Assembly: GCA_043228905.1 (NCBI GenBank)
Contig: JBHGNT010000013.1
Location: 19,406,001-19,470,000, forward strand
Direction: 5' to 3'
DNA: 64,000 bases
Source of the DNA: Azolla caroliniana
Taxonomy: Eukaryota > Polypodiophyta
This document shows, one piece after another, positions 49,663-59,768 of this stretch; the stretch's first letter is position 1; each line of letters begins with the position of its first letter. Both the position numbers and the translations under genes were made by a program. The notes under the pieces were generated by a model. The model ran no database searches and had not been told where the DNA came from. It worked only from the letters and a program-made list of their open reading frames with translations.

Positions 49663-51901
49663 ATGGAGTCAAGTGTGGATGCCCCTTCAATGAACACTCT
49701 ATCATCCCCAAACACAATGTCCTCGGCTTCTACAAGTCAAACATCTCAAGGAAGATCAAAGAGACAACGAACTTCATGGACAGACCGACACACGATAAAT
49801 ATCATAGATAATGGTGTGCCCCGCCGTCGATGCTCACATTGCTCTAGTACTTGGTCAACTAATACATCCACGGGTACACTAACAAAATATTTATTAGAAA
49901 AACATCACATTAATAGCACATCTGAGCCACATAGTTCCTCAAGTATGAGTCCAATGTCTATGATCCAAAATCCCTTAGATAGATCCAAGCTTCTAATAAC
50001 TCGCACATTAGAGAAGAAAATTGATAGCGCTGTCACAAAATATATAATCACAGAAATGTTGCCTCATGTCCATGTTGAGTCCTTAGGTTTTAAACAATTC
50101 ATGCATGATGTCTTACCAGGGTATAGGCTTAAGTCAGCACGTACTTTAAAACGATCAATAGGGCAAATGTATGTTGTCATTCGTCAAATAGTTATAGGTG
50201 TTTTGTCTACACTCGATTCTCGTTTTGCAATTACATTTGATGGGTGGTCTAATAATAGTTTGAAAGGATTTTATCCAATGACATTACATTGGGTATGTAG
50301 AGAATCTGCCAAGCCAATGTCTATGCTCATTTATTTCTTCCATGTATTTCTTGGTGATGGCGTAGGTAAGCGTTGTGGTCAAGCTTTATTTATGCGTTTA
50401 AAATCCTTCGGTATTTCTTCTCACATCTTATCCGTAACATCTGATGGTGCTAGTGATGCTATTGTGGCATCAAATGAGTTGGGTAGATTGCTACATGATA
50501 TGCATGGGGATGATATTTTGCCTTCATCAAATATGTTGAGATGTATGGTTCATGTATTTCAACTTGGTATTAAGGCTGCATTAGAGGTCATCTCACCTTC
50601 CACTATGAAGTTGAGAAATATTTTGGTATCCATACGTTCTAGTAAAGTTCGTAGAGCTATATTTAGAAAGTATTCTAAATCAATGTATGAGCATGGAGAG
50701 CGGGAATTATGAGATGGAATTCCACCTTAGAAATGTACCAAGAAGCCTTGAAACTTAGAGATGTTTTAAGTTGTACTATAGCCGACTCTATTATTACTGC
50801 GGATTTTGTTGATAGTATGCTTACTATAGATGATTGGAACCACATACAAGCAATGGAACAATGGCTTCTTCTACCTACTAGAATTTGTACCTATTTAAGT
50901 GGGTCAAAGTACCCCATCCTCTCACTAGCTTCTCTTGCCTTCAATGGCATGTTATCACATTGTAACAAGTATTTGGGAGTGGATGTGGAATCAATAGAAT
51001 CTAACACAAGTAAGGTAACTATTGAAGTGCAAGAAAAAGCTAGTGACAAATGTTTACAATATTTGATAAGATATCAAGAATCGTTGAAGTCCATACCTTC
51101 TCGAATTGCGACCTTTCTTGATCCACGATATGTTGCTCTATTAATAGCTTTTTTCATACATAGTAAATTGATTGGTATATTTTTTTCATACATATTTCGT
51201 AATGTGTTTCATCTTCATATATGTTTTCAGAGTTCCAATATCCAATAACGCAATTGAGAGGAATTTGGATATTGATTTGGTTCACAAAGTCTTGGAAAAA
51301 AATTATGTAGTTTATGTTCCGGCTTCTAATGATGAAACACATGAAAGAGATGTTACAAAACGTGAAGATCTTTGGGAAATCTTAGGTGTCAATAAGCCTT
51401 CTCAAGAATCAGTGACATCTTCACAATTAGAAATGGAACAGTTTATGAGATTTCCTCTAGCAGTAGCACAAACAGATATTGATCCACTTCAATGGTGGTT
51501 TAACAACAGGTTTGCTTCACATTTCTCAATTATAAATTTAACATTTTTCATCAAATTTGTGCAAAATCAGTTTCAAAATGTTTGTTTACATCTAAACCAG
51601 GTTTGCTTTACCTCGAATGTACAAGATGGCGTGTGATTATTTAGCAATACCAGCATCATCAGTGCCTTCAGAGGAGGCTAATTCTGAAGCAAAAGATAAC
51701 TTTCACGATAGAATTCGTCTACACTCATGAACTTTCAAGGCTGAAATGTGCATTAGGTCATGGTTGGATGTCCTTAATGAGGCAAATGTTTCATTACCTG
51801 AAGACTTTAGTGAAGCGTATAATAAGTTGGATATAGATGTGGAAGATATTGCTATGGAGGATGATGTAGTGGACTATATGTTGAGTCAAATTAGAAGTTA
51901 G
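49663..51901 (+). pseudogene. hAT transposase (BED finger, DDE core, hATC dimerisation domain), decayed
   Basis: The N-terminus has a BED-type zinc finger (CSHCSSTWSTNTSTGTL with a following HH). The RNase H-like core shows FDGWSNNSLKGFYP and VTSDGASDAIV, which carry the first two acidic residues. The RWNST block is split by a frameshift at about 50,697-50,712, where one frame ends in TGA and the next begins MRWNSTLEM. FLDPRY follows, then two GT-AG introns (starting near 51,174 and 51,508). The hATC domain reads PLQWWFNNR, YKMACDYLAIPASSVPSEEA and later SWLDVLNEA. A further TGA at 51,728 interrupts the C-terminus, and the frame ends at TAG 51,899-51,901. Because of the frameshift and stop this copy is not autonomous as it stands. 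Confidence 0.85.
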
Positions 51902-52093
51902 AACACGTGCTTAATTGCCCATATATTTCTTTTTAATTTCAAACATTATACTTTCATATTGTTGATGAACATATTTAAAATTTAAAATTTAAGTGTTTGG
52001 CATTTGAACTTAAATTTGTTCATTTTTCATGATTTGGTGGTTTTAACTTGAATCCACCATTGTTATATTGATGTCATTTTAAAATTATTTCGT

Positions 52094-52545
52094 ATGCTGG
52101 AGAGGCTTAATCAATCTAGTGAAAAAATTAAAGAAAGCAAGAGGGCTATTCTAGAAACTGAGGAGCTTGGTGTTTCCATATTGCAAGATCTCCATCAACC
52201 GAGACAAGCACTCCTTCATGCACTCCTTCAACCGAGACAAGCACTCCTTCAAGCAGGTACGATGATATATAGTTTTTCTACTTTGCTACTCTCTAAATGG
52301 AGATATTTTCTCTGGTTGATTTGTTCATGATTACATTTCAAGGTTTTTAGTATTAGAGAAGCTAGATTACTTTAAAATTAAGAATTTGTTCTCTTAATAT
52401 TTTGATTCTTTCTTATGTATCTATGCTAATTTTTTGAGGATGTTGCTTTTGATATTGTAGCTTGGTGTCAGGTGATGTGGATGACAACATTGGCAAGAGT
52501 AAGAAGATTTTAATATCCATAACACGAAGATTTACAGGTCATCAG
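52094..52545 (+). pseudogene. VTI1: Captured fragment of a VTI1-type v-SNARE gene
   Basis: MLERLNQSSEKIKESKRAIL, ETEELGVSILQDLHQ and RQALLHA match the start of the SNARE helix of plant VTI11/VTI12. There is a short internal duplication of CAACCGAGACAAGCACTCCTTC. A GT-AG intron (about 52,257-52,459) is retained, followed by the next exon with VDDNIGKSKKILISITRRF (about 52,475-52,535). Retained introns show DNA-level capture, as in Pack-type transposons, not a processed transcript. The fragment is non-functional. Confidence 0.85.
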
Positions 52546-52582
52546 GCCTGTGAATGTTTTATTTTGTCTGATGACCTGTAAA
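52531..52582. repeat. Small perfect inverted repeat in the capture zone
   Basis: TTTACAGGTCATCAG (52,531-52,545) and its exact complement (52,568-52,582) are separated by 22 bp, at the edge of the captured SNARE exon. It may be a filler footprint from a repair event. Confidence 0.8.
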
Positions 52583-52716
52583 TGTGTCATTTTTTATGAT
52601 GAACTACGAAAATGCTTGTCTGGTCTCTTAAAGTATTCTATGGACTTATGTGTGTTGTCTTTGTTTGCCTTACATATTCTCTTGGTTGCAACTTGCTATT
52701 ATAGTACACAACTGCA

Positions 52717-52872
52717 GTTGACATGCAGAGCATTGGATGCATATTCGCTGAACTATTGACAGGAGAACCACTCTTTCCTGGTAGAAATGTTGCACATCAG
52801 TTAGACCTCATTACTGACTTGCTGGGAACACCGTCTCAAGAAGTTGTTGCTAAGGTTCCGAACAATCCCTAG
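52717..52872 (+). pseudogene. Captured fragment of a MAP kinase gene
   Basis: The frame [20 protein letters not shown], then [20 protein letters not shown], is kinase subdomain IX-X plus the start of the MAPK insert of plant MPKs. The expected Trp of IDIWSIGC is replaced by Gln. It ends in TAG after KVPNNP. No other kinase exon is present. It lies between two pieces of the SNARE gene, so the hAT holds a shuffled mosaic. Confidence 0.85.
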
Positions 52873-52884
52873 TTTTGTAAATTT

Positions 52885-53037
52885 CATTAGACACGAAGAA
52901 TAAGTCACAACAAATGGATTATGGGTGGACTTATTGGTGCTCTTGTTGCAATTTTCATCAAATGAATTATGGGTGCACTTATTGGTGCTCTTGTTGTTGC
53001 AATTTTCATCGTTGCATATGAGAAACTTTCCTCATAA
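52885..53037 (+). pseudogene. VTI1: Captured VTI1 C-terminal transmembrane exon with internal duplication
   Basis: NKWIMGGLIGALVAIFI, then IMGALIGALVVAIFIVAYEK and LSS before TAA, match the membrane anchor of plant VTI1 proteins (RNKWI... motif). The segment ATGGGTG(G/C)ACTTATTGGTGC is present twice, 60 bp apart. The first copy is followed by TGA. Confidence 0.75.
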
Positions 53038-53375
53038 GAAAATTGTTCTTATTTAAAGTTTTATGTATCATTATAATGGCCAATTGATATAACTTGTTAA
53101 ATTCATAATGCATTGAGAAAAAACATTAATAATTTGTTTCATACCGAAACCAAAACCAAACCGTGAAATCGTGGTTTAACCAGTTTAGCAGTTTAACGGT
53201 TCTAGTACTTCAAGAACCGTTTGGTTCAGGTTTGAATTTCGTGCAACCGGTTCGGTTTAGACGGTTTTGTGGTTTGGTTCAGTTCGATTTGGGTTACAAC
53301 ATTTTCTTAACGGTTCGGTTCAAACCGGTTTGGGTTTGAGGCTTTCGAACCGAACCGAACCATTGCCGATTGTTA

Positions 53376-53383
53376 CGCATATG
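53376..53383. repeat. hAT target-site duplication, right (CGCATATG)
   Basis: Matches 48,233-48,240 exactly. Confidence 0.95.
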
Positions 53384-54430
53384 CGGCAAGCACGTCTTCT
53401 TCTGGTCCATGCCATCTATCATTAAGCACATGTATTGTTCGGGTCTCTTTAAACACTTCTCTCTATGATGCATCGCCTTCTTTCGTTCTAACGATTGTGC
53501 CTCACGATGCTCCTGTAGTAACTTCTTACTCATATCCTTGTCCATTGATGTCTTTGCACCTTTAGGCAAACTTTTAAGATTTGCACAAATGGAGCAATAC
53601 CCCATGTGTACTTTACGTGGAATGATAACATTTGAAAACCGAGCTCTCCATAATCTTGTGAATTAGCTATACGAGACAGATTTATTACGTGAGCCCACCA
53701 TATTAGAACGATAGACATCATGAACTTCCCGACGTGTGTAATTATCAGAGAGGTGCATCCTACCTGTAGTGGGCATTACTTCACAATTTAACTGAAAGTA
53801 ACTTTTCATCCAACCAATAACATGTCTTCCAATTGCACCTTTCGTACTTGGAACCTCTTTACAATTGAGCATTTGATCCCCGCTAAGTAGACGTTGTTGT
53901 ACTCTATGTAGCAGCATGTTACTAACACATAACGCAATTTTGAATGCAACTCTACATATCTGTTGTGCATGGAAGATATAATACTCGAATGATACTTTGA
54001 TCCCCGTACATTTGTCAGACACTAGTTGCATATGTGACATGAGGTAAGTGTCTTGCTCATCACCAGTCATCGAAAAATAGTATCGCCTTAATTCGCACAA
54101 CTTTGATTTTCCAATCATAGACATATAACCATGGGCACAACATATTTTTTTGACATCAAATCCAATCTGCTTATCTGATGTCACCAAGTTAAATCTAGCC
54201 AGACGAATTCTTCGTGGGATTCTTCTAATATTCATAGGGCTTCTAGATTTCTCTTCCTGCATAGAAGTTGGTGTAACCTTGTTACTATCCAATTCTTTGT
54301 TGTGACTATCGCCCATGATATTTGATGTTTCATTGGCACTACCTTCATTCTCCGTATCTTTATTAATATCGTATTCTTCAATAGAGAACTCTTCACATGT
54401 GTCATTATTCATATGCGTTGTAGGTGAAGA

Positions 54431-54586
54431 TGAGCTCAGACAATATTCTTCAATAGAAAATGGTGAGTTTGTCGACAAACAATATTCTTCGATAGAAAAT
54501 CGTGAGTCTGTCAACAGACAATACTCTTCAGTAGAAAACGAAGAGTCTGATGACAAACAATATTCATCAATCGAGAACAGTGAGTC
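54431..54586 (-). repeat. Four 39-bp coding repeats at the start of the transposase gene
   Basis: Each unit encodes a 13-residue acidic repeat around FSIEEYCLS. Because they stay in frame and vary at synonymous sites, the repeats were probably under protein-level selection. A fifth, partial unit (EEFSIEEYDI) follows. Confidence 0.85.
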
Positions 54587-54595
54587 TTCACTCAT

Positions 54596-54987
54596 GGCTT
54601 AAGGTCCACACAGAGCTCTTTAAGTTATGTGCTTGGGCTAATACAAAAAATTGATAAGCTCCTCTCTAAACATAAACTCCTCTCTAAACAAAAGCTCCCT
54701 CAATATAATGTCTATATAATTTAATATTATATTAATACAATAAATAAAGATAGTATTTTTAATATAATAATTGTATTCAACTTATTAATAATTACTTAAA
54801 CTAGTCAGTATAAAGTTAAATAAATATTTTTTTTATACCTTATTAATCCGATAATATATAATTCAAATTAAAATTACTTTAGCCATCAAGTATAATATAA
54901 TTACAAGCCATATATATGTTGGTACAAAGCACACAGAGCACGAAGCACGAAAGCGAGATCTCCCCCTAAATATCGACAAGATCAACC
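54596..54987. promoter_or_regulatory. Divergent promoter region between transposase and ParB-methyltransferase genes
   Basis: 392 bp separate the two start codons. It is AT-rich (a 54,715-54,900 core with TTAATATTATATTAATAC) and includes CTCCTCTCTAAACATAAA as a short direct repeat (54,660-54,700). A shared bidirectional promoter would co-express both proteins (inference). Confidence 0.5.
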
Positions 54988-55069
54988 ATGTCTTCAAAGA
55001 AAATCGAGCTCCAAGACTCCAGGTAAGCCTCTGACACTCCAGACATTTTTGTAAATATGTTTTAGCACT

Positions 55070-55185
55070 CAGGAACTCAATACGTCGTATCAAGTTCTTG
55101 TATAAAACACATACTTTACACAGGAACTTGATATGCCGTATCAAGTTCTTGTGCAAAACACAAACTTTAAACAGGAATTTTGTGT
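55070..55185. repeat. 51-bp tandem repeat in intron 1 of the methyltransferase gene
   Basis: Units start CAGGAACT at 55,070, CAGGAACT at 55,121 and CAGGAATT at 55,172, each with CGTATCAAGTTCTTGT and AAAACACA(A/T)ACTTTA. About 2.2 copies. Confidence 0.85.
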
Positions 55186-57288
55186 CTTTGGGGGTACAAT
55201 TTAGTTTATGTGTGAAAAGATACCAAATTTTATGTCCAATTCAGACTTTTTTAGTGACATTTGCTATATTTTGTAACAACTAGCGGCCTTACTTAAAAAG
55301 GTTTTATGACCTATAATAGCTTAAAATAATAGAGAATAACCCGTGAATTACCTTTATGATACCAAATTTAAGTCTGTCGTATGCAAATTCTCTACAATAT
55401 GGATATGGAATCAATATAAGCCATACCTACCCTTCAATATGATGCATATCCTTGTATAATTATTAAGATACATATCCTTGTATAATTTTCAAAGTTGAAT
55501 AGCCCTTACTAGAATTAATTTTCGAATAAAGGACTATCATGTTCGCTCAATATAAGATTGATATTTATAGTTTGCCACAAATCGCCCGCTAGTTTTTGTC
55601 TTCATCTACTTATGTATATTTTAATATACAACCTTAATCTATATTTTAATATGCAACCACCTAACTTATATTTTCGCATGACCTTTTTTTAAATAGGTCA
55701 TTTGAGAACTTGTCAGACCGACCTGTGAAGAAGATAAAGCTCTAGATTCAAGGCTCTCCAATTGAGACCCAGAAACTAATAGTTCCTTAGAACATGAAGA
55801 GAGGAAACAAGTTTCTCTTCAACGAGGAGACAAAATCTCAACCATCCGATGATGTCAGCCAAAAGAAAATGTTAGCAGCTACTAGTGGTGAGGACCTTCC
55901 TGACCGTGATCTAACGGACAAGGAATGGTGTATGCAATACGTCGACTCCAAGAAAAAAGTCGTGTTGTATACAACAAAGAAGAAGGGCGATGGACATCTT
56001 GAAAATGAAACCGCATTTATGTATGGCTGATTTTACTACGAAGATTCAGATTCGGCCAACATTCTTGTAATGATAGAGTGCTCTAAGGGGGTACGTAAAG
56101 TGTACCTTTCTAAAGATCTACTAGTAAAGGAATCTTGTGGGCCAGAATCCTTTAAAAAAAATCTAGAAAGCTCACAAAACCTTATTGTCACCTTGAGGCC
56201 TTATATACAAGGCCATGAAACTCTAAGGGAGCCCTTGCCCTCCCTAGTGAAGGCCTCGAAAAGGGCATCTAAAGTGCAATCAAGACCACTAAAATATCGG
56301 GCTCCGACTCATCAAGCTCAAACGAAGATGAGGACACTAGGGGGACACCAGGAGCTGAGCTAGCATCGGGTGTATTGTCATCCGAGCAGAATAAGATACG
56401 AAGAGAGTTAATGCAACGTAAATTGGTCAGAAAAGGGCAAGTGTTTAATTTTCCTATAACACACATCCATCGGCCCCCTATAGATGAAAAAACAGGACGA
56501 AGACCACTTGAGATCAGAGAGCCACACCGAATGCATGATCAAAATCTCAAGAAAAAAATGAAAATTAATCCACATGTTACCGTTGTGCCTTTTATTGTTA
56601 TGGTGGATCCCGAAGAATGTGCAGCCATAGAAGAATTCGACATAAGAAAGCAGGATCAATACAATTACTTTGTAATTGGTGGATCGCATTCGGCGGAGGC
56701 ACGTCGGCAACTTGTGAGAGAACATCCAACGACTTTCTTCTTCAAGTCTGCCGAGTGCAAAATTTACGTGGGCCTCACAACTGAAGAGGCAAAGCGGTTG
56801 GCATGGGACCACAATAACGATAATGACTATAGGCAGAAAATGTGATCGATTGAGCGTATAAGGTTCTTCCACCACGAGTACTTGGACGTCAAACAAAAGT
56901 TCGGTGTGAAGCTACATCCAGGCCTATGATGTCAATGTTTGCATGAAGTCGGCATTGTGGTGGATGATAATGTTAAGTCCGATGGTCTTCGGAAATATGA
57001 GTCCTGGTTTCAACTTGCCTTTAGAGATGGAGAAGTATGGGGCCTACAATATCAAATCTTCTCAATGTGGGAGAATAAGGAGGTCAAGGGTCAACGACAA
57101 AAGAAATGTAAGGTAGACTCTCAACTAGAGTTGAAGTCACAAGCGGCCAAGAAAATTGATTTGACAATTGAAGAAGCGGCTGATGACATGAAGCTGTCTC
57201 TGTGGAGAGCAATGCAAGGTATTAAGGACGAGCAACTTCTTGTGTCTGTTTTGTCAAGGGTTGTGGCGAAAGATTTAAGCCTTGAAGA

Positions 57289-57723
57289 TGTTAACTCTTA
57301 GGGCCAGATAATGGCCTAACACAGGGTGTCTACGGAAGACATTTCACCAAAGGGTGTTACGGCAAGAGGATTAGGCTCAACGATTAATCCGACTTAATTA
57401 GGTTACTTAGCAAGATCGTCCTTAATAATCACACGCGTAAGATATAACAATGAATGCAAAACGGCAATTAACACAGAGAGATAAAAAACACTAAGCTTCA
57501 TTAATTATCCGCTGCTCATTACATTGTATCCGGGCCTTTAAATAGGTTTCCGGTTTGTCGTACAAAACGGTGCCATCCGCACTTGTTCGGGATCGGTCCG
57601 GATTCGGAACGGCATACCGATTCCGGTTCGTCTGTCCACACTAATAGCTTACTTACAACCATTCCTTAATAATTAAATAACTCCATCGTTTCACACTCTG
57701 GACTCCTATGCCGACCGGTAACA
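57289..57723. mobile_element. Solo LTR 1 (435 bp) in the methyltransferase gene
   Basis: Termini TGTTAAC...GGTAACA, flanks GAAGA (57,284-57,288) and AAAGA (57,724-57,728), a 5-bp target duplication with one mismatch. Removing it joins SLE to EMVIEFNN in frame. An internal TATTTAAA box on the minus strand suggests minus orientation. Confidence 0.8.
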
Positions 57724-58746
57724 AAAGAAATGGTCATTGAGTTCAATAAGTAAGTCTTTCAAATAGTGATATTGAATTCAATATGGTGCAATTGAAAGTT
57801 CTAATCTCGTTTTCTAATTTCACAGTCATAAGGTGTACATGAAGATCCAAGAAGTTATGATGAAACAACTTGGATGTATAACTTGGGAACAAGTGACTGA
57901 GGATTATCCTCTAACGTCTTCATATAAGGTGTTATCCGAGTATTTTATTGCATTCAAGGATTGGGTTAGTATTGGTGTCTTATCATTAAGCTTTCCTCAT
58001 ATGTCTTAAGGTTGTGTAATAATACTTGATGTCTTATTGCTTCTATTAGAAACCGTGTCGTGGCAAGAAACAAGGAGAGGTTAAGGATATACACGATTTC
58101 CCGACATCCTTCCTTGCATATCTCGAGAGAGCTAGAAAAGAAAAGGATCGTCGCTTAGTCAAGGCATACGAAATTGAGGAAGATGGCTCCTTCAAAAACT
58201 TTAGCGTTGTCGTTGACATGATCCAAAAAGTGCCAAAGAAGGAATATACGCTAATGATTGTTGATATTCCATATGGATTTCGAATGGCGGGGTCATCATA
58301 CGACGATGAACCGTTTAGGTTTAAACAGTTAGAGAAGATGGTCAAGGATTTTGCTAAGCTAACGATTGCATCCTTGTGGAGAATAGTTGTCTTTCATAGT
58401 ATGGACCAAGGGTACTTGATAGCTCAAGCTTTGAGATCTCGTTGCCATGGCATCGAGAAACTTGCATGGTAAGGATTATTTATATGTCGCATTCACTATA
58501 TTGCCTTTCTTAAGATTGTTCAATCTATTCTTAACTCGATGTAATATTTGTTATAGGATAAAAACCAATGTAAATAGAGGGCCAACCTTTTGGTCCGTAA
58601 ATGCCATTGAATACATTACGGTTGGCTACTTCGATGAAATTAAGAAACAAAGAATCAAGGAGCATTTTATTGAAGTGGGAGTTTCAAATCAGCTGGTATA
58701 TCCAGCAGTGACACGAAAATTGCGACATGTCACCACGATAGAACGG

Positions 58747-59768
58747 TGTCGTGAAGATTTTCGGCAATAGTGTGAAAATCCCATAAAACGTACAAAATCG
58801 AGTATGAATCACGTAATACAATAATTGTGAAGATAACATTTTTAATATCTAAGTACAAAATGATGGAGGTTTCGAATGCACTTTATTACACGAGAAATGG
58901 ACAACTAAATGTCAAGATATGAGGGTATAAAGTTTGTGAAAAGAAAAGAGAAAATTGTGAGATATCCCACATAGGCACGACAAATACAGCTCTCATCATA
59001 TATAAGGTGGAGCAAAAGATATTATCTTTGTGTCTATGTGTGGAGCATAGAGAGTTCAAGGTAACTTGAACTTAGAGTGGAGGTGGCTAGCTACTCGAAA
59101 AGGGTTTTGGCCAACCAAAACCCGGACCGGCGATGGAGCCGGTGATCTGACGGCATCCGACCGCAATCCGGCGGCGGCATGCGGCATCGGTATCCGGCGT
59201 CGGCATCCGGCGTCGACACCGGTATCCGACGGCGGCATCCGGCGAACCGGCGACTAGATAAAATAAATATATAAAAATATATACATATTTACATATACAA
59301 GGAGGGCAAGTATGAATTCGAACCTTGCACCTCCAAGTTAGGAGTCAAATGGCTTACCATTAAGCCATGGTATTTAGTTAAAATTATATTTCTATCATTA
59401 TACTTTTACATGTAAATTCTCATCCATGAATGCTAAAATGAGTGACATGGTTAGCATGCACCACATGTAATACTTAAGCGCCAAATGGCAAACATGCAAT
59501 TTATGCATGTCTTGTACCCTCACATGCATCATATGCATGAGAGCATCTATAAAAGAGGGAAGGGGGAGGAGAAAAAGATGGTTTTTTTTATGGAAAATTA
59601 AGAAGAAGAAATTCATTATCAAATCAATCGTGTAATCTCATCTTCTCTCTTTCCCAATCTATCTTAAGTACTTTCTCGCCAAAGCTTGTATCGACTCTAA
59701 ATCCTTCTGGTCCAGAACCCCGGCGGTTCCGCCTCACGATCCGCGCGTAGTGACGGATCTTCACGACA
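58747..59768 (+). mobile_element. Solo LTR 2 (about 1,022 bp) in the methyltransferase gene
   Basis: Termini TGTCGTGAAGAT and ATCTTCACGACA are inverted repeats. Flanks AACGG (58,742-58,746) and AACGG (59,768-59,772, one base shared with the terminus). Removing the insert joins TTIER to ELVNPYQKPQ in frame. Inside are a TATA-like CTATAAAAGAGGG (about 59,547), a GC-rich CGGCATCCGGCG minisatellite (59,140-59,250) and a tRNA-like segment. Confidence 0.85.
59301..59370 (-). mobile_element. tRNA-like segment inside solo LTR 2
   Basis: On the minus strand ATGGCTTAATGGTAAGCC resembles an A box and GGTTCGAATTC a B box, 30 or so bases apart. It may be a SINE head or tRNA-derived insertion. It does not fold as a normal tRNA (the acceptor stem is not evident), so it is not called as tRNA. 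Confidence 0.45.

Larger units (their letters stand above)
48241..53375 (+). mobile_element. hAT transposon (5,135 bp) with captured host gene fragments
   Basis: The TIRs begin TAACAATCGGCAATGGTTC at 48,241, and the exact complement ends at 53,375. Both subterminal regions (48,255-48,430 and 53,145-53,360) are packed with CCGAACCG/CGGTTCGG motifs, probably transposase binding sites. Flanking is an 8-bp target duplication CGCATATG. It carries an hAT transposase (49,663-51,901) and, downstream, fragments of a VTI1-type SNARE and a MAP kinase. A worn MITE relative is at 20,218-20,652. Confidence 0.95.
46819..54595 (-). pseudogene. DUF7869-type transposase-like gene, interrupted by an hAT element
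   Basis: Without the hAT and one copy of its target duplication the frame is exactly 878 codons including the stop. The N-terminus carries four 13-residue repeats (consensus DSxFSIEEYCLSS, residues 4-55), then an acidic Ser/Asn-rich region and a basic patch (RIPRRIRLARF). A Cys/His segment (CCAHGYMS, MSMIGKSKLC), MGYCSICANLKS and a core with three acid/His blocks follow: LMIDGMDQKK, YIQLDNTARENKN and LLVGHTHDHIDQMFS. The last three blocks are, as I recall, the signature of the DUF7869 family found in plant and animal transposons; their D...D...HxD order suggests an RNase H-fold nuclease (inference). The C-terminus is basic (RGGRKRKRN). Nonsense codons: TAA at 53,663, TGA at 47,488 and TAA at 47,191. 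Each is explained by C to T on the coding strand (CAA or CGA). The start is the ATG at 54,595. Confidence 0.75.

Noticed and set aside
57299-57316. Stop codons TAG and TAA taken as natural ends of the methyltransferase gene
   Set aside because: They lie inside solo LTR 1. The gene continues in frame after the LTR is removed.
59301-59370. Functional tRNA gene
   Set aside because: A- and B-box-like sequences are present, but no clear acceptor stem or proper cloverleaf can be drawn, and it sits inside an LTR.
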